A stretch of DNA of 37,960 bases, from the NCBI GenBank assembly GCA_030603165.1, contig JAUVYH010000007.1:1-37960 (forward strand), in the 5' to 3' direction. The DNA is from Fidelibacterota bacterium (GTDB lineage: Bacteria > Fidelibacterota > UBA2242). Positions 27,427 to 37,960 of the stretch are shown here, in pieces; position 1 is the first letter of the stretch; the number at the start of each line of letters is the position of its first letter. Below the pieces are notes generated by a model, which worked only from the letters and a program-made list of their open reading frames with translations, was not told the origin of the DNA and ran no database searches. The position numbers were made by a program, and so were the translations under genes.

Positions 27427-27443
27427 ATATGAAATAGAACAAA

Positions 27444-28103
27444 ATGAAAAACACCGACATATTCGATTACCGTTTTTACTACAAAAGATATCTACCTCAC
27501 ATTCAGCCGGTTGACGCGGTTCTGTTTGTTACCTATTCCATAAAATTTGAGTATCCCAAAAGCTTTTATGAAAACTTAAAAAGAAAAAAAGAAGAATTTT
27601 TTAAATCTCTTAAGCATATTCCAAAAGAAGATCGAAAAGAAAAAATCAACAATTTCAATAAAATACAGTTTGACATTACTGATAATTTCATTGCTAAATT
27701 CACAAAATCACCAAAATGGCTAAATAATTCTCAGATTGCTGACATTATAAAAAACAGTCTGTTTTTCAAGCACGATAAAGAATATAATCTGATTTGCTAT
27801 TGCATAATGCCGAACCATGTTCATATTTTAATTAAACCGCTTCTTAAAACTAAAGACAAACCCTATTCAATAGCAGGTATTATGAAGAATCATAAAAGTT
27901 TCACTGCTATTGAATCGAATAAAATTTTAAAAAGAAATGGGCAATTCTGGCATCGCGGTTATTATGATCACTACATTAGAGATGAGAATGAATTTTATAA
28001 CGTTATTCGTTATATTCTGAATAATCCGGTTAAAGCAGGATTAGTTGAAAAGTATGAAGATTGGGGATATTACTGGGTAAATGAAGAAGTATTGCAACTA
28101 TAA
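27444..28103 (+). CDS. REP-associated tyrosine transposase (RAYT, Y1/HUH superfamily)
   Basis: YCIMPNHVHILIKP (HUH), GQFWHRGYYDHYIRDENEFYNVIRYILNNPVKAGLVEKYEDWGYYW. Confidence 0.92.
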   Translation: MKNTDIFDYRFYYKRYLPHIQPVDAVLFVTYSIKFEYPKSFYENLKRKKEEFFKSLKHIPKEDRKEKINNFNKIQFDITDNFIAKFTKSPKWLNNSQIADIIKNSLFFKHDKEYNLICYCIMPNHVHILIKPLLKTKDKPYSIAGIMKNHKSFTAIESNKILKRNGQFWHRGYYDHYIRDENEFYNVIRYILNNPVKAGLVEKYEDWGYYWVNEEVLQL

Positions 28104-28132
28104 CCGCTCCACCCCGCCTCAATGTACCCGAT

Positions 28133-28207
28133 GTACCCCGAACCTCCGGTTCGGTACTCTTTAACCGCGCGAAAAACTGGAGTTTGCGAAGCGGAGCTTC
28201 GCGGTAC
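28133..28207 (+). repeat. REP/BIME-like unit, right of RAYT, direct orientation
   Basis: Hairpins ccgaacc-tcc-ggttcgg (28138-28154) and gcgaagc-gga-gcttcgc (28186-28202), bounded by gtacc...ggtac. Confidence 0.88.
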
Positions 28208-28298
28208 TGATATGTTGGAAGACTTTAACAGCGTGAATTAATCAGGCTAAAAGGTTTAATTACTCTTTATGCCGGCAGGCTCGCAATTCTGCGCCGGA

Positions 28299-29000
28299 TT
28301 AAATCCTGTGCAGAATATTTTTAAGCAATTTATTAAAATTCTGCTTGGATAGCGTTTTATCGACAAGAAACCCTGTTGAATGCAGAGACATATGTTTGGC
28401 GGTTATTGCTCCGTCAAAAACATCTTCTGAGACAACAATATTATTTCTAAGATCAATTATTTGTTTCTCAAGCTTAGACAATTTCAGAGCGTTTTTTGGT
28501 ATCAAACATATCGATTCCCGGCACAATAGCCCTGCATCGCCTGAACAAGATTTAATTATCGAATTTAATTCAGCGTCATATAGACCGGTCATATCAGGAA
28601 ATCTCGTGCCAAAATCCTCATTGTTCGGGCCGATCAGCGGATTTTTACCGGATACATTTATATGATCTGTGATTATATGTACTTGAGAGCCGTCTTGACC
28701 GGAAGGCATAAAACCTTTACCAATAAATAATATTTTCTGTGCACCCAGCGCCGCTGCTGTTCTGGTAATTTCACGCCATATATCCACGGTATTGTTTTTT
28801 ATTTGCCAAATACTTACCGGCTCTTTTGCGCCGCTTATAATTCCGGCTTGAATGTTTTTATCTGAGTAGAAAGAAGTTATTTTTAATGAAAGGGGAACTG
28901 ACGAGATAATAGCAATAGGCGCGTCGGGGAAATTACATTCCTTTAATTGCTTTATAATCTCTCTATGTGTAAGCGACATCCCGATTATTTTTTCTGCCAA
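28299..29000 (-). CDS. Purine nucleoside phosphorylase-family protein, divergent
   Basis: HIITDHINVSGKNPLIGPNNEDFGTRFPDMTGLYDAEL matches the PNP/MTAP class signature; other motifs are absent or unrecognisable. Confidence 0.7.
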   Translation of the reverse strand: MAEKIIGMSLTHREIIKQLKECNFPDAPIAIISSVPLSLKITSFYSDKNIQAGIISGAKEPVSIWQIKNNTVDIWREITRTAAALGAQKILFIGKGFMPSGQDGSQVHIITDHINVSGKNPLIGPNNEDFGTRFPDMTGLYDAELNSIIKSCSGDAGLLCRESICLIPKNALKLSKLEKQIIDLRNNIVVSEDVFDGAITAKHMSLHSTGFLVDKTLSKQNFNKLLKNILHRI

Positions 29001-29434
29001 TCAGACTCGTCATTATCCGGGTCTGGTGTGCCGTCTTCTGTATCGCCTTTTAAGAAACACAGTAAATCCGCCTGTTTACGAATGGCGTCGTTCAGTGTCT
29101 GAATTAACCGGTTTTTACGGTGTTGAAGCTTTACAATCTCTTCTTTTTCAGATTCCTTTTTATGTTTTGTTGCATCTAACACGTCTGAAGCGAGTTTTTC
29201 TGCGTCATAAACTATTTTCCGGGCGCGCTCTTCCGCGTCTTTAATAATATTTTCCGGAGACTTTATATCCATTTGCTTCAATTGCTTTTCGATTGGCTCC
29301 AACTCTTTAATACGGCTTTCCAGCTTGCCAAATTCTTCGGCAAGCATTTCCAGAAAATATCTCACTTCCACTTTATCATAACCGCGGAGAGCTTTGTTAA
29401 ATTTTCTTTCCAAAATATCTTTTTCGTGAATCAT
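28985..29434 (-). CDS. DivIVA-domain protein
   Basis: EKDILERKFNKALRGYDKVEVRYFLEMLAEEF followed by coiled coil. Confidence 0.85.
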   Translation of the reverse strand: MIHEKDILERKFNKALRGYDKVEVRYFLEMLAEEFGKLESRIKELEPIEKQLKQMDIKSPENIIKDAEERARKIVYDAEKLASDVLDATKHKKESEKEEIVKLQHRKNRLIQTLNDAIRKQADLLCFLKGDTEDGTPDPDNDESDWQKK

Positions 29435-29453
29435 GTTCTATGCCACATTTTGT

Positions 29454-30209
29454 TTAATTTCGGGGACCAAAAATTGCGCGTCCCAACCGAATCATCGTCG
29501 AACCTTCCTGAATCGCAATTTCATAGTCATCTGTCATACCCATTGATAGAATGTTAAAACCATCATTTTCGCTGTTCTGCATATCTTCAAAAATCTTCCT
29601 CATTCTTCTGAATGCATTCCGGATATCGACAATATCTGAAGTGAGCGGTCCAATCGTCATTAAGCCTCGAACATTGATATTGGGCAGCGAAGCTATTTCA
29701 CCATTTATGTGCTCGACATCATCAGGATTTATACCATATTTAGATTCTTCCCCAGAAATATTTACTTCGATAAGTATATCGACATTTTTTTGCAATTGTT
29801 GGGCAATACCGGAAATCTTTCTTGCTAATTTAATCGAATCGACCGACTGAATCATATCGAAATTCAAAACAGCAATCTTCGCTTTATTGCTCTGCAGATG
29901 ACCGACCATGTGCCATGTTAAACCTGAATGCTGCTTATTTAGATCATTAATTTTGGGAACAGCTTCCTGGATTTTATTTTCACCGAAATGTCTGACGCCA
30001 CATTCGATTGCCATGTTCACAATCTCGGCGGACCTGGTTTTACTAATAACAATCAGGGTGATATCGCGAGGATCCCGACCGGAGCTTACAGCTGTACTGT
30101 TTATTCTTTCTTTAACCTTGCTCAGGTTTTCAGAAATCGGTCTCTTTCTGTGGTCAATAAAATGCATTACATGGTTAATTTGTGTTTTGTCCTGCTTTCT
30201 CTTCATCAA
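29454..30209 (-). CDS. yggS: YggS/PLPBP-family pyridoxal phosphate homeostasis protein
   Basis: [91 protein letters not shown]. Start probably internal Met (MHFIDHRK). Confidence 0.93.
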   Translation of the reverse strand: MMKRKQDKTQINHVMHFIDHRKRPISENLSKVKERINSTAVSSGRDPRDITLIVISKTRSAEIVNMAIECGVRHFGENKIQEAVPKINDLNKQHSGLTWHMVGHLQSNKAKIAVLNFDMIQSVDSIKLARKISGIAQQLQKNVDILIEVNISGEESKYGINPDDVEHINGEIASLPNINVRGLMTIGPLTSDIVDIRNAFRRMRKIFEDMQNSENDGFNILSMGMTDDYEIAIQEGSTMIRLGRAIFGPRN

Positions 30210-32697
30210 TCAGCAGGATGGTCTGGTCGTCATCTTCTTCTCTATCATTGTTTGATTCCAGAATTCGTCTCACGGACGATATGGAATCGCCCCCGTCTAA
30301 TCGTATTAACCGGACGCCCTGGGTGTTTCGGCTGATAGTTCGTATTGTTGCCACGGGTAATCTGATCAGCACGCCTTGCTCGGTAATAATCATGAGGTCG
30401 TCGGTATCAACAACCTCGCGGAGAGCAACCATTCGTCCGTTACGAGCAGATGTTTTCAGGGTGATGACGCCAACGCCGCCTCGCTTTATAACCGGATAGT
30501 CCTTGATATCTGTTCGTTTTCCGTATCCATTTTCCGATACTGCCAAAAGGGTTCCGCCTTCGCGCTTGACAATTACCATTCCAACGACAATATTATCTTT
30601 GCCCGGAAGTTTTATACCCTTAACGCCAGCGGCGGTTCTACCCATGGATCTTACATTGGATTCTCTGAAACGAATTGATTTGCCGTAAGCTGTTCCTAAT
30701 ATAATGTCCTGATCACCGTCGGTCAGGCGAACATCTATCAGATCATCATCTTCTCCCACATTAATTGCGCGAATACCGGTGCGTCGCGGATTCCCAAATG
30801 CCGAAAGGGTTGTTTTCTTTATTGTGCCTTTTTTTGTCACCATTACAATAAAGTGCTCGTCGTCAAATTCTTTCACGCTTAGGACGGCGCGCACCTGTTC
30901 TCCCGGCTGCGTTTCTATCAAATTAACGATCGCCCTGCCCCTGGATGTTTTGCTCCCGCGGGGTATTTCATGAACCTTTAGCCAATAACATTTTCCGCGA
31001 TTAGTAAAAAACATCATGTAATTATGCGTGCTGGCAATAAATAAATTGCGAACAAAGTCTTCGTCTTTTGTTTGTGCGCCCATAGAACCGCGACCACCGC
31101 GATTCTGCCTGCGTGAAATATCAACCGGAAATCGTTTTATAAACCCGTTGTTTGTAATTGTGATCACCATGTCTTCATCGGCAATCATATCTTCAATTGA
31201 AAATTCCCCGTCATCGTCCATAATTACAGTTCTGCGTTCATCGCCATACTTATCGCGTACCTCAGAAATCTCATCCTTTAATATTTGCATTCTAAGGAGC
31301 TTGCTCTCTAAAATTTCTTTCAATCGCGCGATTAATTTTAGCGTCTCTTTATACTCCTCAACGATTTTATCGACCTCGAGTCCAGTCAGTTTTTGTAAAC
31401 GCATCTCCAAAATAGCTTGGGTCTGGCGCTCAGAGAATTTAAAACGATCAATCAAATTTATTTTCGCATCAGCCGGAGATGAGGAGCTTTTTATTATCGC
31501 GATGACCTCGTCAATGTTGTCCAGGGCTATTTTTAACCCTTCCAGTATATGTGCTTTTTCCTCGGCAGCGGTGAGATTATATTGAGTCCGTTTAATTATT
31601 ATTTCGTGGCGAAAATCGATGTAGTGACTTAATATTTCTTTTAGTGAAAGCTGCCGCGGAATACCGTCAACCAAGGCCAGCATATTTATTCCAAAGCTGT
31701 CCTGAAGTTGGGTGTGGCGATAGAGTTGATTCAAGATTACTTCCGGGATAACGTCTCTTTTTAATTCAATTACAACCCGAATACCGTCCTTGTCGGACTC
31801 GTCACGTATATCGGAAATCCCCTCCACAATTTTATCCCGGACAAGATCCGCTATTTTTTCTATCAGCCGGGCTTTATTGACCTGATAAGGAATTTCAGTA
31901 ATAATAATACTGTCGTTACCAACCTTAGCTGTTTCCACAAATGCCTGCGCGCGAATTTTGATTATACCCTTGCCTGTTTCATAAGCGCTTTTAATGCCTT
32001 CTCCGCCAAGGATCATCGCCCCGGTCGGAAAATCGGGACCCGTTACAATTTCCATCAGGTCCTGTAGCGTCGCTTCGGGATTTTCGACAAGATAAATTAT
32101 GGCGTTAGCTACTTCCGTTAAGTTATGGGGCGGAATGTTTGTCGCCATACCGACAGCGATACCGCTGGCGCCGTTGACCAATAACAGGGGAACAGCCGTT
32201 GGAAGCACGGTGGGTTCTTTTAAAGAATCATCGAAATTTGGGGTGAATCTGACCGTCTCTTTATCGATGTCTTTCATTAACTCGCTGGAAATTCGGCTCA
32301 TTCTTGCTTCGGTATATCGCATTGCGGCAGCATTATCTCCGTCTATTGAACCAAAGTTGCCTTGCCCGTCAACCAGTGGATATCGAAGGGAAAATTCCTG
32401 CGCCATACGAACAAGAGAATCGTAAACCGCAGCATCGCCGTGATGGTGATATTTACCCATAACTTCTCCGACGATACGCGCACATTTTTTAGTTGGTCGG
32501 TTATATGGCAGACCAAGTTCAGACATGCCATAAAGAATCCGGCGGTGAACCGGCTTTAAACCGTCTCTGACATCCGGAAGAGCTCGTGAAACAATAACCG
32601 ACATGGAATAGTCAAGATAAGAATCCCGCATCTCTTCGTCGATATTTACCGTAATAATCTTATTTCTTTGAAACTCTATATTTACTTGTTTATTCAT
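30175..32697 (-). CDS. gyrA: DNA gyrase subunit A
   Basis: [41 protein letters not shown] (catalytic Tyr); GyrA-box-like [12 protein letters not shown]. Confidence 0.97.
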   Translation of the reverse strand: MNKQVNIEFQRNKIITVNIDEEMRDSYLDYSMSVIVSRALPDVRDGLKPVHRRILYGMSELGLPYNRPTKKCARIVGEVMGKYHHHGDAAVYDSLVRMAQEFSLRYPLVDGQGNFGSIDGDNAAAMRYTEARMSRISSELMKDIDKETVRFTPNFDDSLKEPTVLPTAVPLLLVNGASGIAVGMATNIPPHNLTEVANAIIYLVENPEATLQDLMEIVTGPDFPTGAMILGGEGIKSAYETGKGIIKIRAQAFVETAKVGNDSIIITEIPYQVNKARLIEKIADLVRDKIVEGISDIRDESDKDGIRVVIELKRDVIPEVILNQLYRHTQLQDSFGINMLALVDGIPRQLSLKEILSHYIDFRHEIIIKRTQYNLTAAEEKAHILEGLKIALDNIDEVIAIIKSSSSPADAKINLIDRFKFSERQTQAILEMRLQKLTGLEVDKIVEEYKETLKLIARLKEILESKLLRMQILKDEISEVRDKYGDERRTVIMDDDGEFSIEDMIADEDMVITITNNGFIKRFPVDISRRQNRGGRGSMGAQTKDEDFVRNLFIASTHNYMMFFTNRGKCYWLKVHEIPRGSKTSRGRAIVNLIETQPGEQVRAVLSVKEFDDEHFIVMVTKKGTIKKTTLSAFGNPRRTGIRAINVGEDDDLIDVRLTDGDQDIILGTAYGKSIRFRESNVRSMGRTAAGVKGIKLPGKDNIVVGMVIVKREGGTLLAVSENGYGKRTDIKDYPVIKRGGVGVITLKTSARNGRMVALREVVDTDDLMIITEQGVLIRLPVATIRTISRNTQGVRLIRLDGGDSISSVRRILESNNDREEDDDQTILLIDEEKAGQNTN

Positions 32698-32700
32698 TGT

Positions 32701-34903
<2,203 letters not shown>

Positions 34904-34904
<1 letters not shown>

Positions 34905-36019
34905 TATGAAAATCCTATCGGTAAACCAAATGTCTTTGCATTATATTTTTTAAAATCAAAACCGTATTTTTTAAAAACGGTGATATCTGTAGTTGTTACA
35001 AGCGTCTGGTTTTGTTTTCCAATCTCTTTCAGTATATTCATACAATGGGTTACATCTAACATTGCAAACAAATCATCCAGCAGGAATATAACTTTCTCAT
35101 TAAGGTTCTTCTCAATATAAATACCCTCTGAAATCTTCAGCGAAACCAGAAGAATTTTTTGTTCACCATGAGATCCTGTAAAACGAATATCTCTGTCACC
35201 AAATAATAACAAAATATGATCCAGATGGGGACCGGTTCCAGTGCGCCCAAATAATATATCTTTTTCAAATTTATCTACCAGCTTTTCTCTAAATACGTTT
35301 TTAAAAACCTCCAAATCAACATTAATATTTGGATTTATCTTTACTGAAACATCTATATTGAAATGTGATATTTTTTGGAAAACTTCTTTTAGTACAGTGT
35401 TAAAGGACTCTATACATTCACTTCTTTTTCTTTGAATTATGTAAGCATAATCTATTAAAATTTCGTCAATCGTCTCTATATATTTATCATATTTGTTTAT
35501 TTTTTGTTCTCTATATTTATTAAGCAAAATATTTCTTTGATATATACGCTTCTTATATTCCATTAAAGCTATAAGGTATTCTTTATTAATCTGTGCTAAA
35601 ATACGATCGATAAAATTTCTTCTGATTAACGGACCGCCATCCGTGATTTTTTGTGTTCCGGGAGATAATATAATTACCGGAATTTTGCCAATTATATCTG
35701 TTTTTCTCTTTAATTCGTTTTTGTTCAGAAAAACTTTTTTACCCTCATATTTTGAATAGTTTAAGTTTACAGAAATGTCAGTTTTCTTTGAATTGGTAAA
35801 TTGCCCAAAAATTTGGAAATAATCCTGTTTATATTTAATAACATCAGTATCGTTACCGGCACGGAAACTTTTAGTCAATGATAAAAAATGGATTGCTTCT
35901 AACAGAGTTGTCTTGCCTGTTCCGTTATCACCATAAATTATATTCAGATTATCATTAAATTCAAAAAACCCATTGTCATAATTTCTGAAATAATTCAGTT
36001 TTAGCGTTTTTAATTTCAT
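34904..36019 (-). CDS. recF: DNA replication and repair protein RecF
   Basis: LKLNYFRNYDNGFFEFNDNLNIIYGDNGTGKTTLLEAIHFLSLTKSFR; GSHGEQKILLVSLKISEG; FLLDDLFAMLD. Confidence 0.96.
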
Positions 36020-36081
36020 AAAAATTGTAAACTTTTTTCGGTTTATCTAAATATATCAGATAAGAAAAAAATCTGTGTCTA

Positions 36082-37197
36082 TTATTCATTCAATCGTATT
36101 GGCATTATAAGCATGGTAAATTCTTCGTTTTCACCTTGCTGATCAGGTAAAACGAGACAAGCGCTTATTGCGGATTTTAATTTTAATATCACTTTTTCCG
36201 TATCTATGTTTCGTAGAATTTCTTTGAAATATTCTGCGTTATAACCAATAACCATTTCATCACCACTATACTCAGCTTCCAATTCTTCATCGGCGGATGT
36301 TCTTGACTCCGGGTTCATCGTTGATATTTTTGATAGTTCTTTACTAACAGAAAGAGATATCTGATGGGTGGTCTTATTTGAAAAAATAATTACACGTCTT
36401 AACGTCGCAAGCAGATGATTTACATCAGTAATAACTATTTTATCATTATCTTTTGGAATAACGCTCATAAAATCCGGAAAATGTTCATCAATAATCCTTG
36501 AATATATTACCGTAGAGTCTAATTCAACTTTTATATGGTTTTCGCTAATCGAAAGCAATGTGGCGCCTTCATTGTCAAGATATCCCAATAATAAATTTAA
36601 AAATTTTGTTGGAATTATTACATCGCCTTCAAATTCATTGCTATTGCAGTCTTTTCTGATTATACATACAAGTCTGTGTCCATCGGTTGATACAGCACTT
36701 ATTTCATTGTGTTTAATCTGAAATAAAACTCCCATAAGCGCTGGTTTTATTTCATCTTTACTGACTGAAACCAGTGTTTTTTGGATCATTCGTCTCAAAA
36801 TAGTATTTTCTATTTCGATGTTATTGAAATTAGTTATTTTTGGGACAGATGGAAATTCGTCCCCCGGACGCCCCATTATCTCAAAAATTCCTTTACCGGA
36901 TTTTAATATTACACTTCCTTCTTCAGTTGCTGTAATATTAATATCACCTTCTTCGGCTTCATTAACTATATCTAAAATAATCCTGGTAGGTATTGCAACA
37001 GATCCATTTTCAGATTCGTTGATATCCAGTATTGTATTCATTGTAATTTCAATATCGGATGATCTGAGAGATAGATGACTATCATTAACCTCAAAAAGGA
37101 TACTATTTAAGATTGGCATAGTCGATCGAGTAGGTGAAACTTTTGATATTTTCTGAATGTGTGTAAGGAGGATATTTTTATCGACGGATAATTGCAT
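36082..37197 (-). CDS. dnaN: DNA polymerase III subunit beta (sliding clamp)
   Basis: SPTRSTMPILNSILFEV; ALMGVLFQI; SAVSTDGHRLV; IPTKFLNLL; C-terminal MLIMPIRL. Confidence 0.96.
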   Translation of the reverse strand: MQLSVDKNILLTHIQKISKVSPTRSTMPILNSILFEVNDSHLSLRSSDIEITMNTILDINESENGSVAIPTRIILDIVNEAEEGDINITATEEGSVILKSGKGIFEIMGRPGDEFPSVPKITNFNNIEIENTILRRMIQKTLVSVSKDEIKPALMGVLFQIKHNEISAVSTDGHRLVCIIRKDCNSNEFEGDVIIPTKFLNLLLGYLDNEGATLLSISENHIKVELDSTVIYSRIIDEHFPDFMSVIPKDNDKIVITDVNHLLATLRRVIIFSNKTTHQISLSVSKELSKISTMNPESRTSADEELEAEYSGDEMVIGYNAEYFKEILRNIDTEKVILKLKSAISACLVLPDQQGENEEFTMLIMPIRLNE

Positions 37198-37358
37198 TTT
37201 TTAGTACTCCTTTCAAAATATTTTCACAACGGGTAATTTTACCAAAATATAGGTATTTTTACAAGACATTTTAACGCATAAAAACAGATATTATTAAAAG
37301 GGTATTCCACTCGAATCAGGTATCTATTTTCTAATTGTGAAATCCGGTCAAAAGGTTC

Positions 37359-37485
37359 TATCCTGTTTAATTCATAAATCTTGCCGGACATACCTTTAAG
37401 CCTCTAAGAATTAATAAAATATAGATATTGAAATGTACAAAATAAATCAAAAATTTATACCTTCCCTTTTTATCTTTATTTTTAT
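37359..37485 (+). repeat. MITE-like intergenic repeat, copy 3, truncated
   Basis: tatcctgtttaattcataaatcttgcc...ctctaagaattaataaaatatagatattgaaatgtac...atttatacc..tttttatctttatttttat, then abruptly diverges from copies 1 and 2. Confidence 0.78.
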
Positions 37486-37960
37486 CTGAAAAGGCAAAGA
37501 ATACCCCGCTGCTTGCAGCGATTGGGATGAATTTGCCAAATTTAGAGCAAGGCTGTAACTTTCCAATATGGAATTAAAGTTTGCAAGTCATTGTTCTTAT
37601 CAAATTCGTTATCACATGGTGATGTGTTTGAAATATCGGAAATTACTGCTCCGGCAGAAAGATTATATAGACAGTTTAAGAATCATATTGCAAGAGATAG
37701 GAGAGAGGTATTGGTTTGAGTTTGATGAGATAGGAACAGATGGAGACCATGTACATGTTTTTGTAGGAGCCGCGCCAAAGTGGGCCCCTTCAAGAATAAT
37801 GCAGGTTATCAAAAGCATAAGTGCACGGCAGATGTTTTCAGAATATCCAGCATTGAGGAAACAATTATGGGGAGGAGAGTACTGGAGCGATGGAGGATAT
37901 ATAGGTACAGTAGGAGAGGGAACCACCGAATCTATAGTCAGGAAATACATACAAGAGCAA
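37486..37960 (+). mobile_element. IS200/IS605-family element, left end and 5' part (runs off window)
   Basis: Subterminal hairpin cgctgc-tt-gcagcg (37507-37520) upstream of a Y1 TnpA ORF; left boundary inferred from repeat truncation. Confidence 0.85.
37568..37960 (+). CDS. tnpA: IS200-like transposase TnpA (partial, open at window end; absent from ORF track)
   Basis: ATG at 37568 open to the edge: MELKFASHCSYQIRYHMVMCLKYRKLLL...FDEIGTDGDHVHVFVGAAPKWAPSRIMQVIKSISARQMFSEYPALRKQLWGGEYWSDGGYIGTVGEGTTESIVRKYIQEQ, with HVH motif. Confidence 0.95.
   Translation, partial: MELKFASHCSYQIRYHMVMCLKYRKLLLRQKDYIDSLRIILQEIGERYWFEFDEIGTDGDHVHVFVGAAPKWAPSRIMQVIKSISARQMFSEYPALRKQLWGGEYWSDGGYIGTVGEGTTESIVRKYIQEQ

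Noticed and set aside
31028-31585. 185-aa plus-strand ORF antisense to gyrA
   Set aside because: Lies within the strongly supported gyrA frame; low-complexity Ser/Ile-rich translation typical of an antisense shadow ORF.
37198-37358. Replication origin upstream of dnaN
   Set aside because: No convincing DnaA-box cluster (TTATNCACA) could be seen; only isolated weak matches such as ttttcacaa.
37663-37950. 95-aa minus ORF at the right edge
   Set aside because: Antisense to the clear TnpA reading frame.

Overview
A 37.96-kb bacterial chromosomal window, probably from a diderm with Bacteroidetes- or Calditrichota-like features, though the taxon cannot be fixed from sequence alone. The right side (~28.3-37.2 kb, minus strand) is a conserved replication and housekeeping block: dnaN-recF-dciA(DUF721)-gyrB-gyrA-yggS-DivIVA-PNP-like. 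The left and centre hold nitrilase, a CaCA exchanger, TPR, O6-alkylguanine-DNA alkyltransferase, a GH2-like/six-hairpin glycosidase, a HEAT-repeat/cyclophilin lipoprotein, coaX, birA, an S46 dipeptidyl-peptidase, a DjlA-like protein, a 1934-aa multi-lamin-tail-domain (LTD) surface protein, and a co-directional five-gene envelope cluster (21.3-27.3 kb) with repeated LPP20-like domains. Mobile or repetitive DNA includes a RAYT transposase bracketed by two matching two-hairpin REP units, a three-copy ~200-bp intergenic MITE-like repeat, and the 5' part of an IS200/IS605 TnpA gene at the right edge that interrupts the third repeat copy and is missing from the ORF track. Points most worth checking: the LPP20 cluster, the REP/RAYT unit, the MITE-like family with its nested IS200 insertion, gyrB and the HEAT-cyclophilin gene both lacking a canonical start codon, and a PNP-family protein that appears to have lost most catalytic motifs. 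All family calls are from reading the sequence; no database search was run.
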